A stretch of DNA of 12,092 nt from JBIOWF01 sp044868295 (GTDB taxonomy: Bacteria; Actinomycetota; Actinomycetes; Streptosporangiales; Streptosporangiaceae): the NCBI GenBank assembly GCA_044868295.1, contig JBIOWF010000100.1:1-12092 (forward strand). Reading direction: 5' to 3'. Made by a program: the position numbers and the translations under genes. This document shows positions 1 to 7,422 of this stretch, piece by piece; the stretch's first letter is position 1, and every line of letters begins with the position of its first letter. A model generated the notes under the pieces. That model saw only the letters and a list, made by a program, of their open reading frames with translations. It was not told where the DNA came from and did no database searches.

Positions 1-2
1 CG

Positions 3-827
3 CTCGGTGAGCGGGTGCCCGGCCGGCTGCCCGGGGATGTCACCATCGCCCCGGAGCGTCTCGGCGCCTGTTCCGGAGAGTGGGTGCGCGGCGGATCGGC
101 CCTCGACGAGGGCAAGGTGCTCCTCTACTTCCACGGGGGCGCCTATTTCATCTGCTCGCCCGCCACGCATCGTCCCGTTACCTGGCGGCTGTCCGCCGTG
201 GCCAAGCGGCCGGTGCTCGCGCTGGACTACCGGCAGGGGCCGGTCCACTCGCTGGCCGAGTCGCTCACCGACGCGCTCGACGCCTACCGGTGTCTCCTCG
301 ACCGGGGGCACCAGCCGAAGGACATCCTGCTGGCCGGTGACTCCGCGGGCGGCCATCTGACGCTGGCGACCCTGCTCGCGCTCCGGGACCGGGCCCTCCC
401 GCTGCCCGCCGCGGCCGTCTGCATGTCGCCGTGGACGGATCTCAGCGAAGGCAGGCGGATGGTGAACCGGTGGCTGGATCCGATGCTGCCCGCCAGCCGG
501 ATCGACTGGCTGGCCAGGCGCTGGACGGACGGGCTCGACTGCCGCGACCCCCTGGTCTCGCCGGTGTACGGGGACTACACCGGAGTGCCGCCGCTCATGA
601 TCGTGACGGGCTCGACCGAGGTGCTGCGGGACGAGGCGCGGCGGGTCGCGCTGAGCGCCCGCGAGAACGGCGTCCCGGTGACCTACGAGGAGTGGAACCG
701 GATGCCGCACGCCTTCGGCGTCTTCGCCGACGTGCTCCCCGAGGCGCGACTCCTCTTCCACCACATCTCCCGCTTCCTCACGGCGGTCGAGGCCCGTGCG
801 GCCGGTTCGGACGCGGCTGTGGCGTAG
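3..827 (+). CDS. HSL-family alpha/beta hydrolase (esterase/lipase), 5' end outside window
   Basis: This is a serine esterase or lipase of the hormone-sensitive-lipase (bacterial family IV) type, probably cytoplasmic, hydrolysing carboxyl esters of unknown identity. Numbering from the GTG at position 15, the oxyanion-hole motif HGGAYF is at about residues 40-45. The nucleophile elbow GDSAGG has its serine at about 110, the family motif SPWTDLS follows, the acid is Asp in LRDEA (about 206) and the base is His in MPHAF (about 232). The full catalytic triad is therefore present. The frame is open to the left edge and the oxyanion motif usually lies 70-90 residues from the N-terminus in this family. 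The true start is therefore very likely upstream, and the GTG at 15 is not a credible start. A 208-nt gap separates it from the kinase. Family assignment is firm; substrate is unknown. Confidence 0.88.
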   Translation, partial: LGERVPGRLPGDVTIAPERLGACSGEWVRGGSALDEGKVLLYFHGGAYFICSPATHRPVTWRLSAVAKRPVLALDYRQGPVHSLAESLTDALDAYRCLLDRGHQPKDILLAGDSAGGHLTLATLLALRDRALPLPAAAVCMSPWTDLSEGRRMVNRWLDPMLPASRIDWLARRWTDGLDCRDPLVSPVYGDYTGVPPLMIVTGSTEVLRDEARRVALSARENGVPVTYEEWNRMPHAFGVFADVLPEARLLFHHISRFLTAVEARAAGSDAAVA

Positions 828-840
828 GCGTGGCGTAGAC
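819..840. repeat. 11-bp tandem duplication over the hydrolase stop codon
   Basis: GTGGCGTAGGC (819-829) is followed directly by GTGGCGTAGAC (830-840), with one mismatch. The first copy contains the TAG stop at 825-827. The second copy carries another TAG in a different frame because the period is not a multiple of three. It looks like a small slippage duplication; no function is claimed. Confidence 0.6.
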
Positions 841-891
841 GCGGGCATGGGGTGGTGTTCGTGTTACGCCAGGGATTGGCTTTAATTCCTG

Positions 892-943
892 TTACCTGCG
901 CTTTCTTGCGATTTCTTACCTTTCGGTGCCAGTGGCCTTACCT
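892..943. promoter_or_regulatory. Three TTACCT direct repeats upstream of the kinase gene
   Basis: The 208-nt gap between the hydrolase and the kinase start is visibly less GC-rich than the flanking genes. It holds TTACCT at 892-897, 916-921 and 938-943, spaced 24 and 22 nt, roughly two helical turns. An inverted copy (AGGTAA, 1023-1028) lies inside the 11-bp palindrome GAGGTAACCTC (1022-1032) just before the ATG at 1036. Repeated half-sites on one helix face suggest a regulator-binding region. The role is inferred, and no convincing -35/-10 pair was found here. Confidence 0.35.
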
Positions 944-1035
944 GTCATGCCGCTTGTGACCAGTTGGCCGCATGGCCCGTTCCAGAGGACGACAGTGTGC
1001 TGTGCCGTACTTCTGGTAAGAGAGGTAACCTCCGG

Positions 1036-2568
1036 ATGGCACGAGGCGGAACTGGGTCCCAGAACGGCATGCCTCCTGGCGTGCGGCCGCTGACGGTGGG
1101 AGACCCGGTGATCATCGGGCGCTATCTGCTTCTCGGCCGCCTCGGCACCGGGGGCATGGGCGTCGTCTACCTGGCCGAGCACCCCCGGGGCGGGTTCGTC
1201 GCGCTGAAGACGCCGCACTCCGTGCATCTCTCCGATCCGACCCTCCGGGCGAGGTTCACCGAAGAGGTCGAGTTCTCCCGGCGGGTGCGGCCGTTCTGCA
1301 CGGCGGCCGTGATCGAGGACGGATTGGACCGTGACAGGCCCTATCTCGTCACCGAGTACATCCCCGGGCCGGCACTCTCACAGGTCGTCATGGCGAGAGG
1401 GCCGCTGACCCTCGACCTGGCGTACGGTGTGGCGCTGGGCACCGCCGCCGCCCTGGTCGCCACGCACGGCGCGGGGCTCGTCCACCGTGACCTCAAGCCG
1501 GGCAACGTGCTCCTCTCCCCGAGGGGTCCGTTCGTGATCGACTTCGGCATCGCCCGGGACGTCGACACGGTCCGGGCGCACACCCAGGCCGGTCAGATCA
1601 TGGGCAGCCCCGGCTGGGTCGCGCCCGAACGGCTGACCGGCGGGCCCGCGATCCCCGCCTCGGACGTCTTCTCCTGGGGCTGCCTGGTCGCGTTCGCGTC
1701 CACCGGCCATCACCCGTTCGGCACCGGCGAGCTCGACGTCCTCACCCGGCGCATCCTGGTCGAGCGGCCGCGGATCTCCGCCGTGCCCAAGCTGCTCTGG
1801 GACACGGTCGCGGTCGCGTTGCGCAAGGAGCCCGCCGAGCGCCCGGACGCCGCCGAACTGCTGTCCGCCCTGCTCGCGGCGGGCGGCGTCGGCGTCCCGT
1901 CCGACCCGCGCGAGGCGGTCGGGTCGGTGCTGGACGAGATCTGGCAGCCGGTGCCCTACCCCGCGGGCGGAGGTCTGGTACGGCTGGCGCACTCGTCCGA
2001 GTTCCCCGCCCAGACCCCGGCCAAGAGGTCCCGCCGCCGTACCCGTGGCGGCCATGGGTCCCACGCCGGGTTCGCCGCGCTGGCGACCGTGACGATCGCG
2101 GCGATGACGGTGATCGCCGCGGGCACGGGCACCGCCCGGATGGAAGGCGCCGCCGAGCCGCCGCCGGCCGTTCCCATGCTGATTCCCGGTGAGGACAGCA
2201 CGATCACGCCGGGGCGGGCGCTCGGGACGTCCCGGACGCCCGGGACTTCCGCAACGCCCGCGGCCCAGGTGACGATCACGTCCACCCGGACGGTCTCGCC
2301 GTCCTCGTCCACACCGGACGACCCGTGGAGCACGACCGTCCCTTCCCCGCCACCCAGCACCTCCGGCAGCGCGCCTCCGATGAACCAGTGCTTCGACGTG
2401 AGCGGGAAGCCCCGGCCCTGCGTCACGCGCAGTCCCGTGCCGTCCGGCGGGATCAGCCCGGAACCCCAGTGGGGCGACGGAGAGCCGCCGCAGCCGACCC
2501 CCACGCCCACGACTCCCGCCCCGGGCCAGACCCAGCCGCCCGCCCCGAGCCCGAGTCCGTCGCCTTAG
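1036..2568 (+). CDS. Membrane eukaryotic-type Ser/Thr protein kinase (no PASTA domains)
   Basis: This 510-residue kinase phosphorylates Ser/Thr of unknown targets. Residues 28-280 form a Hanks-type kinase domain: glycine loop LGTGGMG (36-42), ATP lysine in VALK (K58), catalytic HRDLKPGN (150-157, D152), DFG (169-171) and APE (196-198). All key catalytic residues are present, so it should be active. A basic juxtamembrane stretch precedes one transmembrane helix at about 344-363. The exported tail of about 145 residues is rich in Pro, Ser and Thr, with no PASTA repeat. It has only two cysteines, C452 and C462, which could form a small disulfide loop. The ATG at 1036 is chosen because AGAGG lies about 10 nt upstream. 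The frame is open back to a TTG at 964, and ATG 1069 or GTG 1081 are alternatives without a visible ribosome site. It is convergent with aceA. Confidence 0.9.
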   Translation: MARGGTGSQNGMPPGVRPLTVGDPVIIGRYLLLGRLGTGGMGVVYLAEHPRGGFVALKTPHSVHLSDPTLRARFTEEVEFSRRVRPFCTAAVIEDGLDRDRPYLVTEYIPGPALSQVVMARGPLTLDLAYGVALGTAAALVATHGAGLVHRDLKPGNVLLSPRGPFVIDFGIARDVDTVRAHTQAGQIMGSPGWVAPERLTGGPAIPASDVFSWGCLVAFASTGHHPFGTGELDVLTRRILVERPRISAVPKLLWDTVAVALRKEPAERPDAAELLSALLAAGGVGVPSDPREAVGSVLDEIWQPVPYPAGGGLVRLAHSSEFPAQTPAKRSRRRTRGGHGSHAGFAALATVTIAAMTVIAAGTGTARMEGAAEPPPAVPMLIPGEDSTITPGRALGTSRTPGTSATPAAQVTITSTRTVSPSSSTPDDPWSTTVPSPPPSTSGSAPPMNQCFDVSGKPRPCVTRSPVPSGGISPEPQWGDGEPPQPTPTPTTPAPGQTQPPAPSPSPSP

Positions 2569-2579
2569 TCCGTCGCCTT
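2554..2579. repeat. 13-bp perfect tandem duplication over the kinase stop codon
   Basis: AGTCCGTCGCCTT occurs at 2554-2566 and again at 2567-2579. The kinase stop TAG (2566-2568) spans the junction, and a second TAG falls at 2579-2581 in another frame. It is immediately followed by a short 7-bp array. Probably a replication-slippage product. Confidence 0.7.
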
Positions 2580-2583
2580 AGCG

Positions 2584-2611
2584 GAATGCCGAATACCGAA
2601 TGCCGAAGGCC
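2584..2611. repeat. Four-unit 7-bp tandem array (GAATGCC-like)
   Basis: The units read GAATGCC (2584-2590), GAATACC (2591-2597), GAATGCC (2598-2604) and GAAGGCC (2605-2611). The last unit is also the 5' edge of the terminator stem. This is a degenerate microsatellite between the kinase stop and the hairpin. Confidence 0.6.
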
Positions 2612-2665
2612 CCGCGGTCGGCCGTCAGGTCCGGGGGTGACCTGCGGCGCCCTCGCGGGGCCTTC
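2605..2665. terminator. Nested hairpin, probable bidirectional terminator between kinase and aceA
   Basis: The left arm GAAGGCCCCGCG (2605-2616) pairs perfectly with CGCGGGGCCTTC (2654-2665), a 12-bp GC-rich stem. Inside the 37-nt loop, CAGGTC (2626-2631) pairs with GACCTG (2639-2644). It lies 36 nt after the kinase stop and about 60 nt after the aceA stop on the opposite strand, as expected for a shared terminator of convergent genes. There is no long U tract, which is common for actinobacterial terminators. Confidence 0.75.
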
Positions 2666-2726
2666 TGCTGTTCGACCCGGCCCGGCCGGTCCCAGTCACG
2701 CGGGGACGCGGCCGGCTCGCCGGTGG

Positions 2727-4019
<1,293 letters not shown>

Positions 4020-4154
4020 GTCTGTCACTCCCTTGTTGCTGGCGCACCTGGGGCCTGTCCCCGCTTGGCGTGCTCTGTCGTCACCTGGGTGCTTGCTCTG
4101 AGTTTGTGTCGACATCGAGAGACCCAGCAAGGAGCTACCTGTGCGAAAGAACGA

Positions 4155-4176
4155 CAGAATTTTTCTTCTGAGAAGA
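4155..4176. promoter_or_regulatory. Overlapping inverted repeats upstream of aceA (operator candidate)
   Basis: TCTTCT (4164-4169), a central G, then AGAAGA (4171-4176) form a perfect 6-bp inverted repeat. It overlaps a second one, CAGAA (4155-4159) with TTCTG (4166-4170). They sit in an AT-rich patch 136-157 nt upstream of the aceA start. A short inverted repeat AGCGT-N6-ACGCT lies at 4191-4206. The binding protein is unknown; the local RamB-like regulator is one candidate by position only. Confidence 0.35.
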
Positions 4177-4235
4177 CTGGTGGGTATTTGAGCGTAAAGA
4201 AACGCTGACTTTTCCATATGGACTAGACCAATGTA

Positions 4236-4251
4236 TGTGACCTAGATCACT
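4236..4251. promoter_or_regulatory. CRP/GlxR-like operator 1 in the aceA-ramB intergenic region
   Basis: TGTGA-CCTAGA-TCACT matches the CRP-family consensus TGTGA-N6-TCACA at 9 of 10 informative positions. The core GTGA-N6-TCAC is perfectly symmetrical. Its centre is about 224 nt upstream of the aceA start. In Corynebacterium the cAMP-responsive CRP homologue GlxR is known to control glyoxylate-shunt genes and ramB, so the location fits. Binding here is inferred. Confidence 0.6.
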
Positions 4252-4361
4252 TGGTTTCGGGGCGTTTCGGGGGTTGTATCGACCTGTATGTGCCTGTTTG
4301 TAGGCATTTTCGCGGCCGGTACGGAGTCTCTCAGGCTGGGAAAGAAGGTCAACGGCAGGCA

Positions 4362-4383
4362 TCATGTGTGGTCCGTCACATGA
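4362..4383. promoter_or_regulatory. CRP/GlxR-like operator 2, close to the RamB-like gene
   Basis: TGTGT (4365-4369)-N6-TCACA (4376-4380) matches the CRP-family consensus at 9 of 10 positions. It lies inside a longer palindrome, TCATGTG (4362-4368) with CACATGA (4377-4383). Its centre is 50 nt upstream of the regulator's ATG, near its predicted promoter. Direct control of the regulator gene is therefore plausible. Confidence 0.5.
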
Positions 4384-4410
4384 GGATGGAAGAAGCCGTG
4401 AAATTTCGCC

Positions 4411-4416
4411 TAGGAT
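4411..4416 (+). promoter_or_regulatory. Candidate -10 box of the RamB-like gene; possible leaderless start
   Basis: TAGGAT ends 6 nt before the ATG at 4423, so transcription would be expected to begin at or next to the A of the ATG, giving a leaderless mRNA. The same bases include AGGA with 7-nt spacing, which could act instead as a weak Shine-Dalgarno. No good -35 hexamer is visible. Confidence 0.4.
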
Positions 4417-4422
4417 CGACGT

Positions 4423-5895
4423 ATGCCCTCCTTGCTCGGCGAAGAACCGCTCTCTTTGACGCAGGAGCTCGATCTGCTGGCCTTCGGCCAGCGACTCAAG
4501 CACCTTCGGAGACAGCGCGGCCTCACCCTGTCCGAGCTCGGGGAACGCGTCGGGCGTGCGCCCAGCCAGCTTTCCCTGCTCGAGAACGGCAAGCGCGAGC
4601 CCAAACTCTCGCTGCTGAAGTCGCTGGCCGCCGCGCTGAACGTGCCCGTGGAGGAGCTGCTGCGCCGGCAGGCGCCCAACCGGCGGGCCCAGTTGGAGAT
4701 AGCTCTGGAGGAGGCGCAGCGCGACCCGCTCTACACGAGCCTCGGGCTCAGCAAGCTGAAGGTGTCGGCGCGGGTCACCAACGATGTGCTGGAGCACATC
4801 CTCGGTCTGTTCGAGGAGCTCAAGGCGCGGCAGGCCAAGGGCACGGCCACTCCAGAGGAGGCCAGAGCCGCCAACGCCGACCTTCGCCGCCAGCAGCGCG
4901 AGGTGGGCAACTACTTCGAGGAGACGGAGAAGGCGGCCGCCGAGGCGCTGGCCGCCGTGGGCTACCGGACGGGTGCGCTCTCGGAGAGCACCGTTCAGGC
5001 CCTGGTCGCGTACTTCGGATTCACCGTGCACACCGCGCCCGATCTGCCGCGCTCCGCCCGTTCGGTCACGGACCTGCGTAACCGGCGCATCTATCTCAAG
5101 CGCGAGCAACTCGGCATGCACACGCCGCGCACCGTCCTGCTGCAGACGCTCGGGCATTTCGCGCTCCAGCACCACAAGCCGCGGGATTTCGCCGACTTCC
5201 TGCGACAGCGGGTCGAGGCCAACTACTTCGCGGCAGCCGTCCTCGTCCCGGAGGCCGCCGCGGCGCCGTACCTGCGGGAGGCGAAACAGGACCGCGCGCT
5301 GTCCGTCGAGGACCTTCGTGACGTGTTCGCGGTCTCCTACGAGATGGCCGCCCACAGGTTCACCAACCTGTCCACCCACCACCTCGACCTGCCCTGCCAC
5401 TTCGTCCGGAACGACGCCGGCGGGATCATCTACAAGGCGTACGAGAACGACGGGATCGTCTTCCCGGCCGACGAGCAGGGCGCCATCGAAGGCCAGCGGA
5501 TGTGCCTGCAGTGGTCGGGCCGCCAGGTGTTCCTCTCGCCCGACCGGTTCTCCCTGTACTACCAGTACTCCGACTCGCCGACCGGGACGTACTTCTGCGT
5601 CGCCCACGTGGACCCGTCGCACGAGAAGGACTTCGCGATCACGCTCGGCGTGCCGTTCCGCGAGTCACGCTGGTTCCGCGGCCGGGAGACGACCAACCGG
5701 ACCAAGTCCAACTGCCCGAACGGCGAATGCTGCCGCCGCCCGCCGACCGAGCTGGCCCAGCGGTGGGAGGGATACGCGTGGCCGTCGGCCCGCGCGAACT
5801 CCCACGTCCTCGCCGCGCTGCCGCCCGGGTCCTTCCCCGGCGTCGACGAGGCCGACGTCTACGCCTTCCTGGAGCGCCACGCCGCTCAGGCCTGA
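4423..5895 (+). CDS. ramB: RamB/ScfR-like XRE-family transcriptional regulator
   Basis: This cytoplasmic DNA-binding regulator has 490 residues. Residues 22-80 form an HTH of the XRE (HTH_3) type. A helical linker follows, then a region resembling the ImmA/IrrE fold (about 175-280) with RVEANYFAAAVLVPE at 263-277. The zinc-peptidase HExxH is replaced by QTLGH (241-245), so proteolysis is unlikely. The C-terminal part (about 290-490) resembles the short-chain fatty acyl regulator (ScfR) domain and contains CPNGECC (431-437), a possible metal or redox site. Mycobacterial and corynebacterial RamB have this architecture and length and repress isocitrate lyase. Placement back to back with aceA supports the same role: sensing acyl metabolites and tuning the glyoxylate shunt. 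The symbol is given by architecture and context; the ligand is not known from the sequence. Confidence 0.85.
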   Translation: MPSLLGEEPLSLTQELDLLAFGQRLKHLRRQRGLTLSELGERVGRAPSQLSLLENGKREPKLSLLKSLAAALNVPVEELLRRQAPNRRAQLEIALEEAQRDPLYTSLGLSKLKVSARVTNDVLEHILGLFEELKARQAKGTATPEEARAANADLRRQQREVGNYFEETEKAAAEALAAVGYRTGALSESTVQALVAYFGFTVHTAPDLPRSARSVTDLRNRRIYLKREQLGMHTPRTVLLQTLGHFALQHHKPRDFADFLRQRVEANYFAAAVLVPEAAAAPYLREAKQDRALSVEDLRDVFAVSYEMAAHRFTNLSTHHLDLPCHFVRNDAGGIIYKAYENDGIVFPADEQGAIEGQRMCLQWSGRQVFLSPDRFSLYYQYSDSPTGTYFCVAHVDPSHEKDFAITLGVPFRESRWFRGRETTNRTKSNCPNGECCRRPPTELAQRWEGYAWPSARANSHVLAALPPGSFPGVDEADVYAFLERHAAQA

Positions 5896-5898
5896 GCG
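5883..5898. repeat. 16-bp perfect palindrome over the ramB stop codon
   Basis: CGCTCAGGCCTGAGCG is perfectly self-complementary and includes the TGA stop (5893-5895). Only 14 nt separate this stop from the stop of the converging gene at 5910, so this small palindrome is the only symmetrical element at the junction. As RNA it would give a short stem with a tetraloop, a weak terminator at best. Confidence 0.45.
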
Positions 5899-5909
5899 AG
5901 AGCGACTCA

Positions 5910-7352
5910 CTAGCCGGATGTCTCCGCCGACATCGGTGATTCACGATCAATCGCCGCGGACGCTCCGTGTGTCGGCTCTAGGGAACGTGACACGGAGGGC
6001 TTCCGTCGGCGCGGCCGTCGCCGTCGCCTTGACGACAGCCGGAAGGTGAACGGCCGCAGCTTCGAGGTGACGACGCGGATGGCGGTCACGGAGAAGAGGA
6101 AGGATCCGGCCATCAATCCCAGCATGATGAGGGAGAAGAGGATTCCGTGATCGTCGAGGATGCGGTCCTCCGGCAAGCCCTCCAGGTTCGCGAGTAAGGC
6201 CTTCACGACCTCCTGCAGACTGAGGACCATCGCGGCGGCGCCCACTGTGGCGCCGACAAGCCCTCCCGTCCACTCAGACAGGGTGTCCAGCCGTTGCTGG
6301 AACCACGCGAGGTTCTCACGCACCTGAGTCTCGAGATCCACCAGGTCGCGAATGCGCACATCTGATGAATGATGGCGTTTTACCGGTGCCAGGAGGCGCC
6401 CGATCCGAGAGTGGACGACGTAGTCGTCGGTGGTGCTCGCGATGATGTGCTGCCAGCGTTCGATCTGGCCCCGGCTGACCTGGTGCCGTTCGGTGAGGAC
6501 CCGCTGCGTGTCCCGCTGGACGCAGGTGAGAGTGGTGCGGCGCAGTGTGAGGAATTCCAGGAGTTGCGTCCGGTCGACGTCCACCGAGTCGAGTCGTGCG
6601 TCGATGCCGCCTTCCGTGCCGAGCGTGAGCGAGACGGACTCTGTGAGGAACCACCACGCCTCTGGGCTGCCTTGACCAAGGTCGACAGGGTCGGGCCGGG
6701 ACCAGGGATCGTCAGGAGACAGCAGGCGCTGCGCCAGAGCTTGCGCTGATCGCCGGGGATCCTTCGTGATCAGAGGTGCGAGCTCCAGGTCGATGATCTC
6801 GATCTGTGTGCCGAAACTAACTGGAAAAGGATAAAACAATAGCTTCTTTGCCGCCATCTCATGAAGGCGTTCACATCCTTTTGCGCCCTCTGTCGCCCAC
6901 GATGTGAGTGGAGAGTCGGGTCTGCCGCACAGGCGCTCGTACATGTCCAGGAAGACCCAGTTCATCAGGTGGCGCACGCCGCCACGGACGGGGGTGTCAG
7001 CGCCGGGCACATGCCAGGAAAGGGGATAATCGACATCCCAGAATGCCCGTTCCAGCTGATGGAGGGCCTCGACCCCCGCCCCACTCGCCACCTCTACGGT
7101 CTGAGCGAGAATTGTCGGGCGGATGACGATGAATCCCGATGCGTGTGCCAATATGTGGACAATGACCTTGCCAGTGATCTCTCGATCGCCGCGCGCCAGC
7201 CGAATCGTTCCGGAGAAGTCGACTGGCGGGATCTTCGCCCGGGCCACGTGGCCAAGCCGGAGAGTTTGAATATCGAAGAAAGCGGCGGCGTTCATGTCGA
7301 GGAGTCGGCTACCGGGTGGACCGCCCAAAGTGAGAAGGTCATGCGGAGACAT
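5910..7352 (-). CDS. Uncharacterised protein with two C-terminal transmembrane helices
   Basis: I do not recognise this family. The 480-residue product has a mixed alpha/beta N-terminal part (1-200) with many aromatic residues. A long hydrophilic, mostly helical stretch follows (about 255-360, possibly coiled-coil). Two membrane helices are at about 362-380 and 402-425, and the tail is very basic (RRRRRPRRR near 442-450). This order, soluble domain, long helices, then a two-helix hairpin, resembles CorA-type channels, but the GMN signature is absent. ATG 7352 is preferred because GGAAGG lies 9 nt upstream. An in-frame ATG at 7424 would add 24 codons, but those have near-random third positions and one TTA codon. 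The gene is less GC-rich than its neighbours. It is divergent from the glycosyltransferase by 70 nt and convergent with the RamB-like gene. Confidence 0.75.
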   Translation of the reverse strand: MSPHDLLTLGGPPGSRLLDMNAAAFFDIQTLRLGHVARAKIPPVDFSGTIRLARGDREITGKVIVHILAHASGFIVIRPTILAQTVEVASGAGVEALHQLERAFWDVDYPLSWHVPGADTPVRGGVRHLMNWVFLDMYERLCGRPDSPLTSWATEGAKGCERLHEMAAKKLLFYPFPVSFGTQIEIIDLELAPLITKDPRRSAQALAQRLLSPDDPWSRPDPVDLGQGSPEAWWFLTESVSLTLGTEGGIDARLDSVDVDRTQLLEFLTLRRTTLTCVQRDTQRVLTERHQVSRGQIERWQHIIASTTDDYVVHSRIGRLLAPVKRHHSSDVRIRDLVDLETQVRENLAWFQQRLDTLSEWTGGLVGATVGAAAMVLSLQEVVKALLANLEGLPEDRILDDHGILFSLIMLGLMAGSFLFSVTAIRVVTSKLRPFTFRLSSRRRRRPRRRKPSVSRSLEPTHGASAAIDRESPMSAETSG

Positions 7353-7370
7353 GTCCGCGAACCTTCCGAG

Positions 7371-7401
7371 ATCGTAACCGCGAAACCAGCTAACTGTCCA
7401 A
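7371..7401 (-). promoter_or_regulatory. Candidate promoter of the uncharacterised membrane protein gene
   Basis: On the minus strand TTGGAC (7401-7396) and TACGAT (7376-7371) are spaced 19 nt, slightly long for a sigma-70-type promoter. Transcription would start just upstream of the ATG at 7352 and give a very short leader with GGAAGG near its 5' end. If correct, the ATG at 7424 lies upstream of the promoter and cannot be used. Confidence 0.3.
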
Positions 7402-7422
7402 GTTTGGGGTAAAGGATCGAGC

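Noticed and set aside
964..1035. Kinase starting at TTG 964
   Set aside because: There is no ribosome site at 964 and the added residues do not resemble kinase N-termini. ATG 1036 has AGAGG upstream.
4020..4422. Classical corynebacterial RamB site with TTTGCAAA core
   Set aside because: Searched by eye on both strands; no such core is present.
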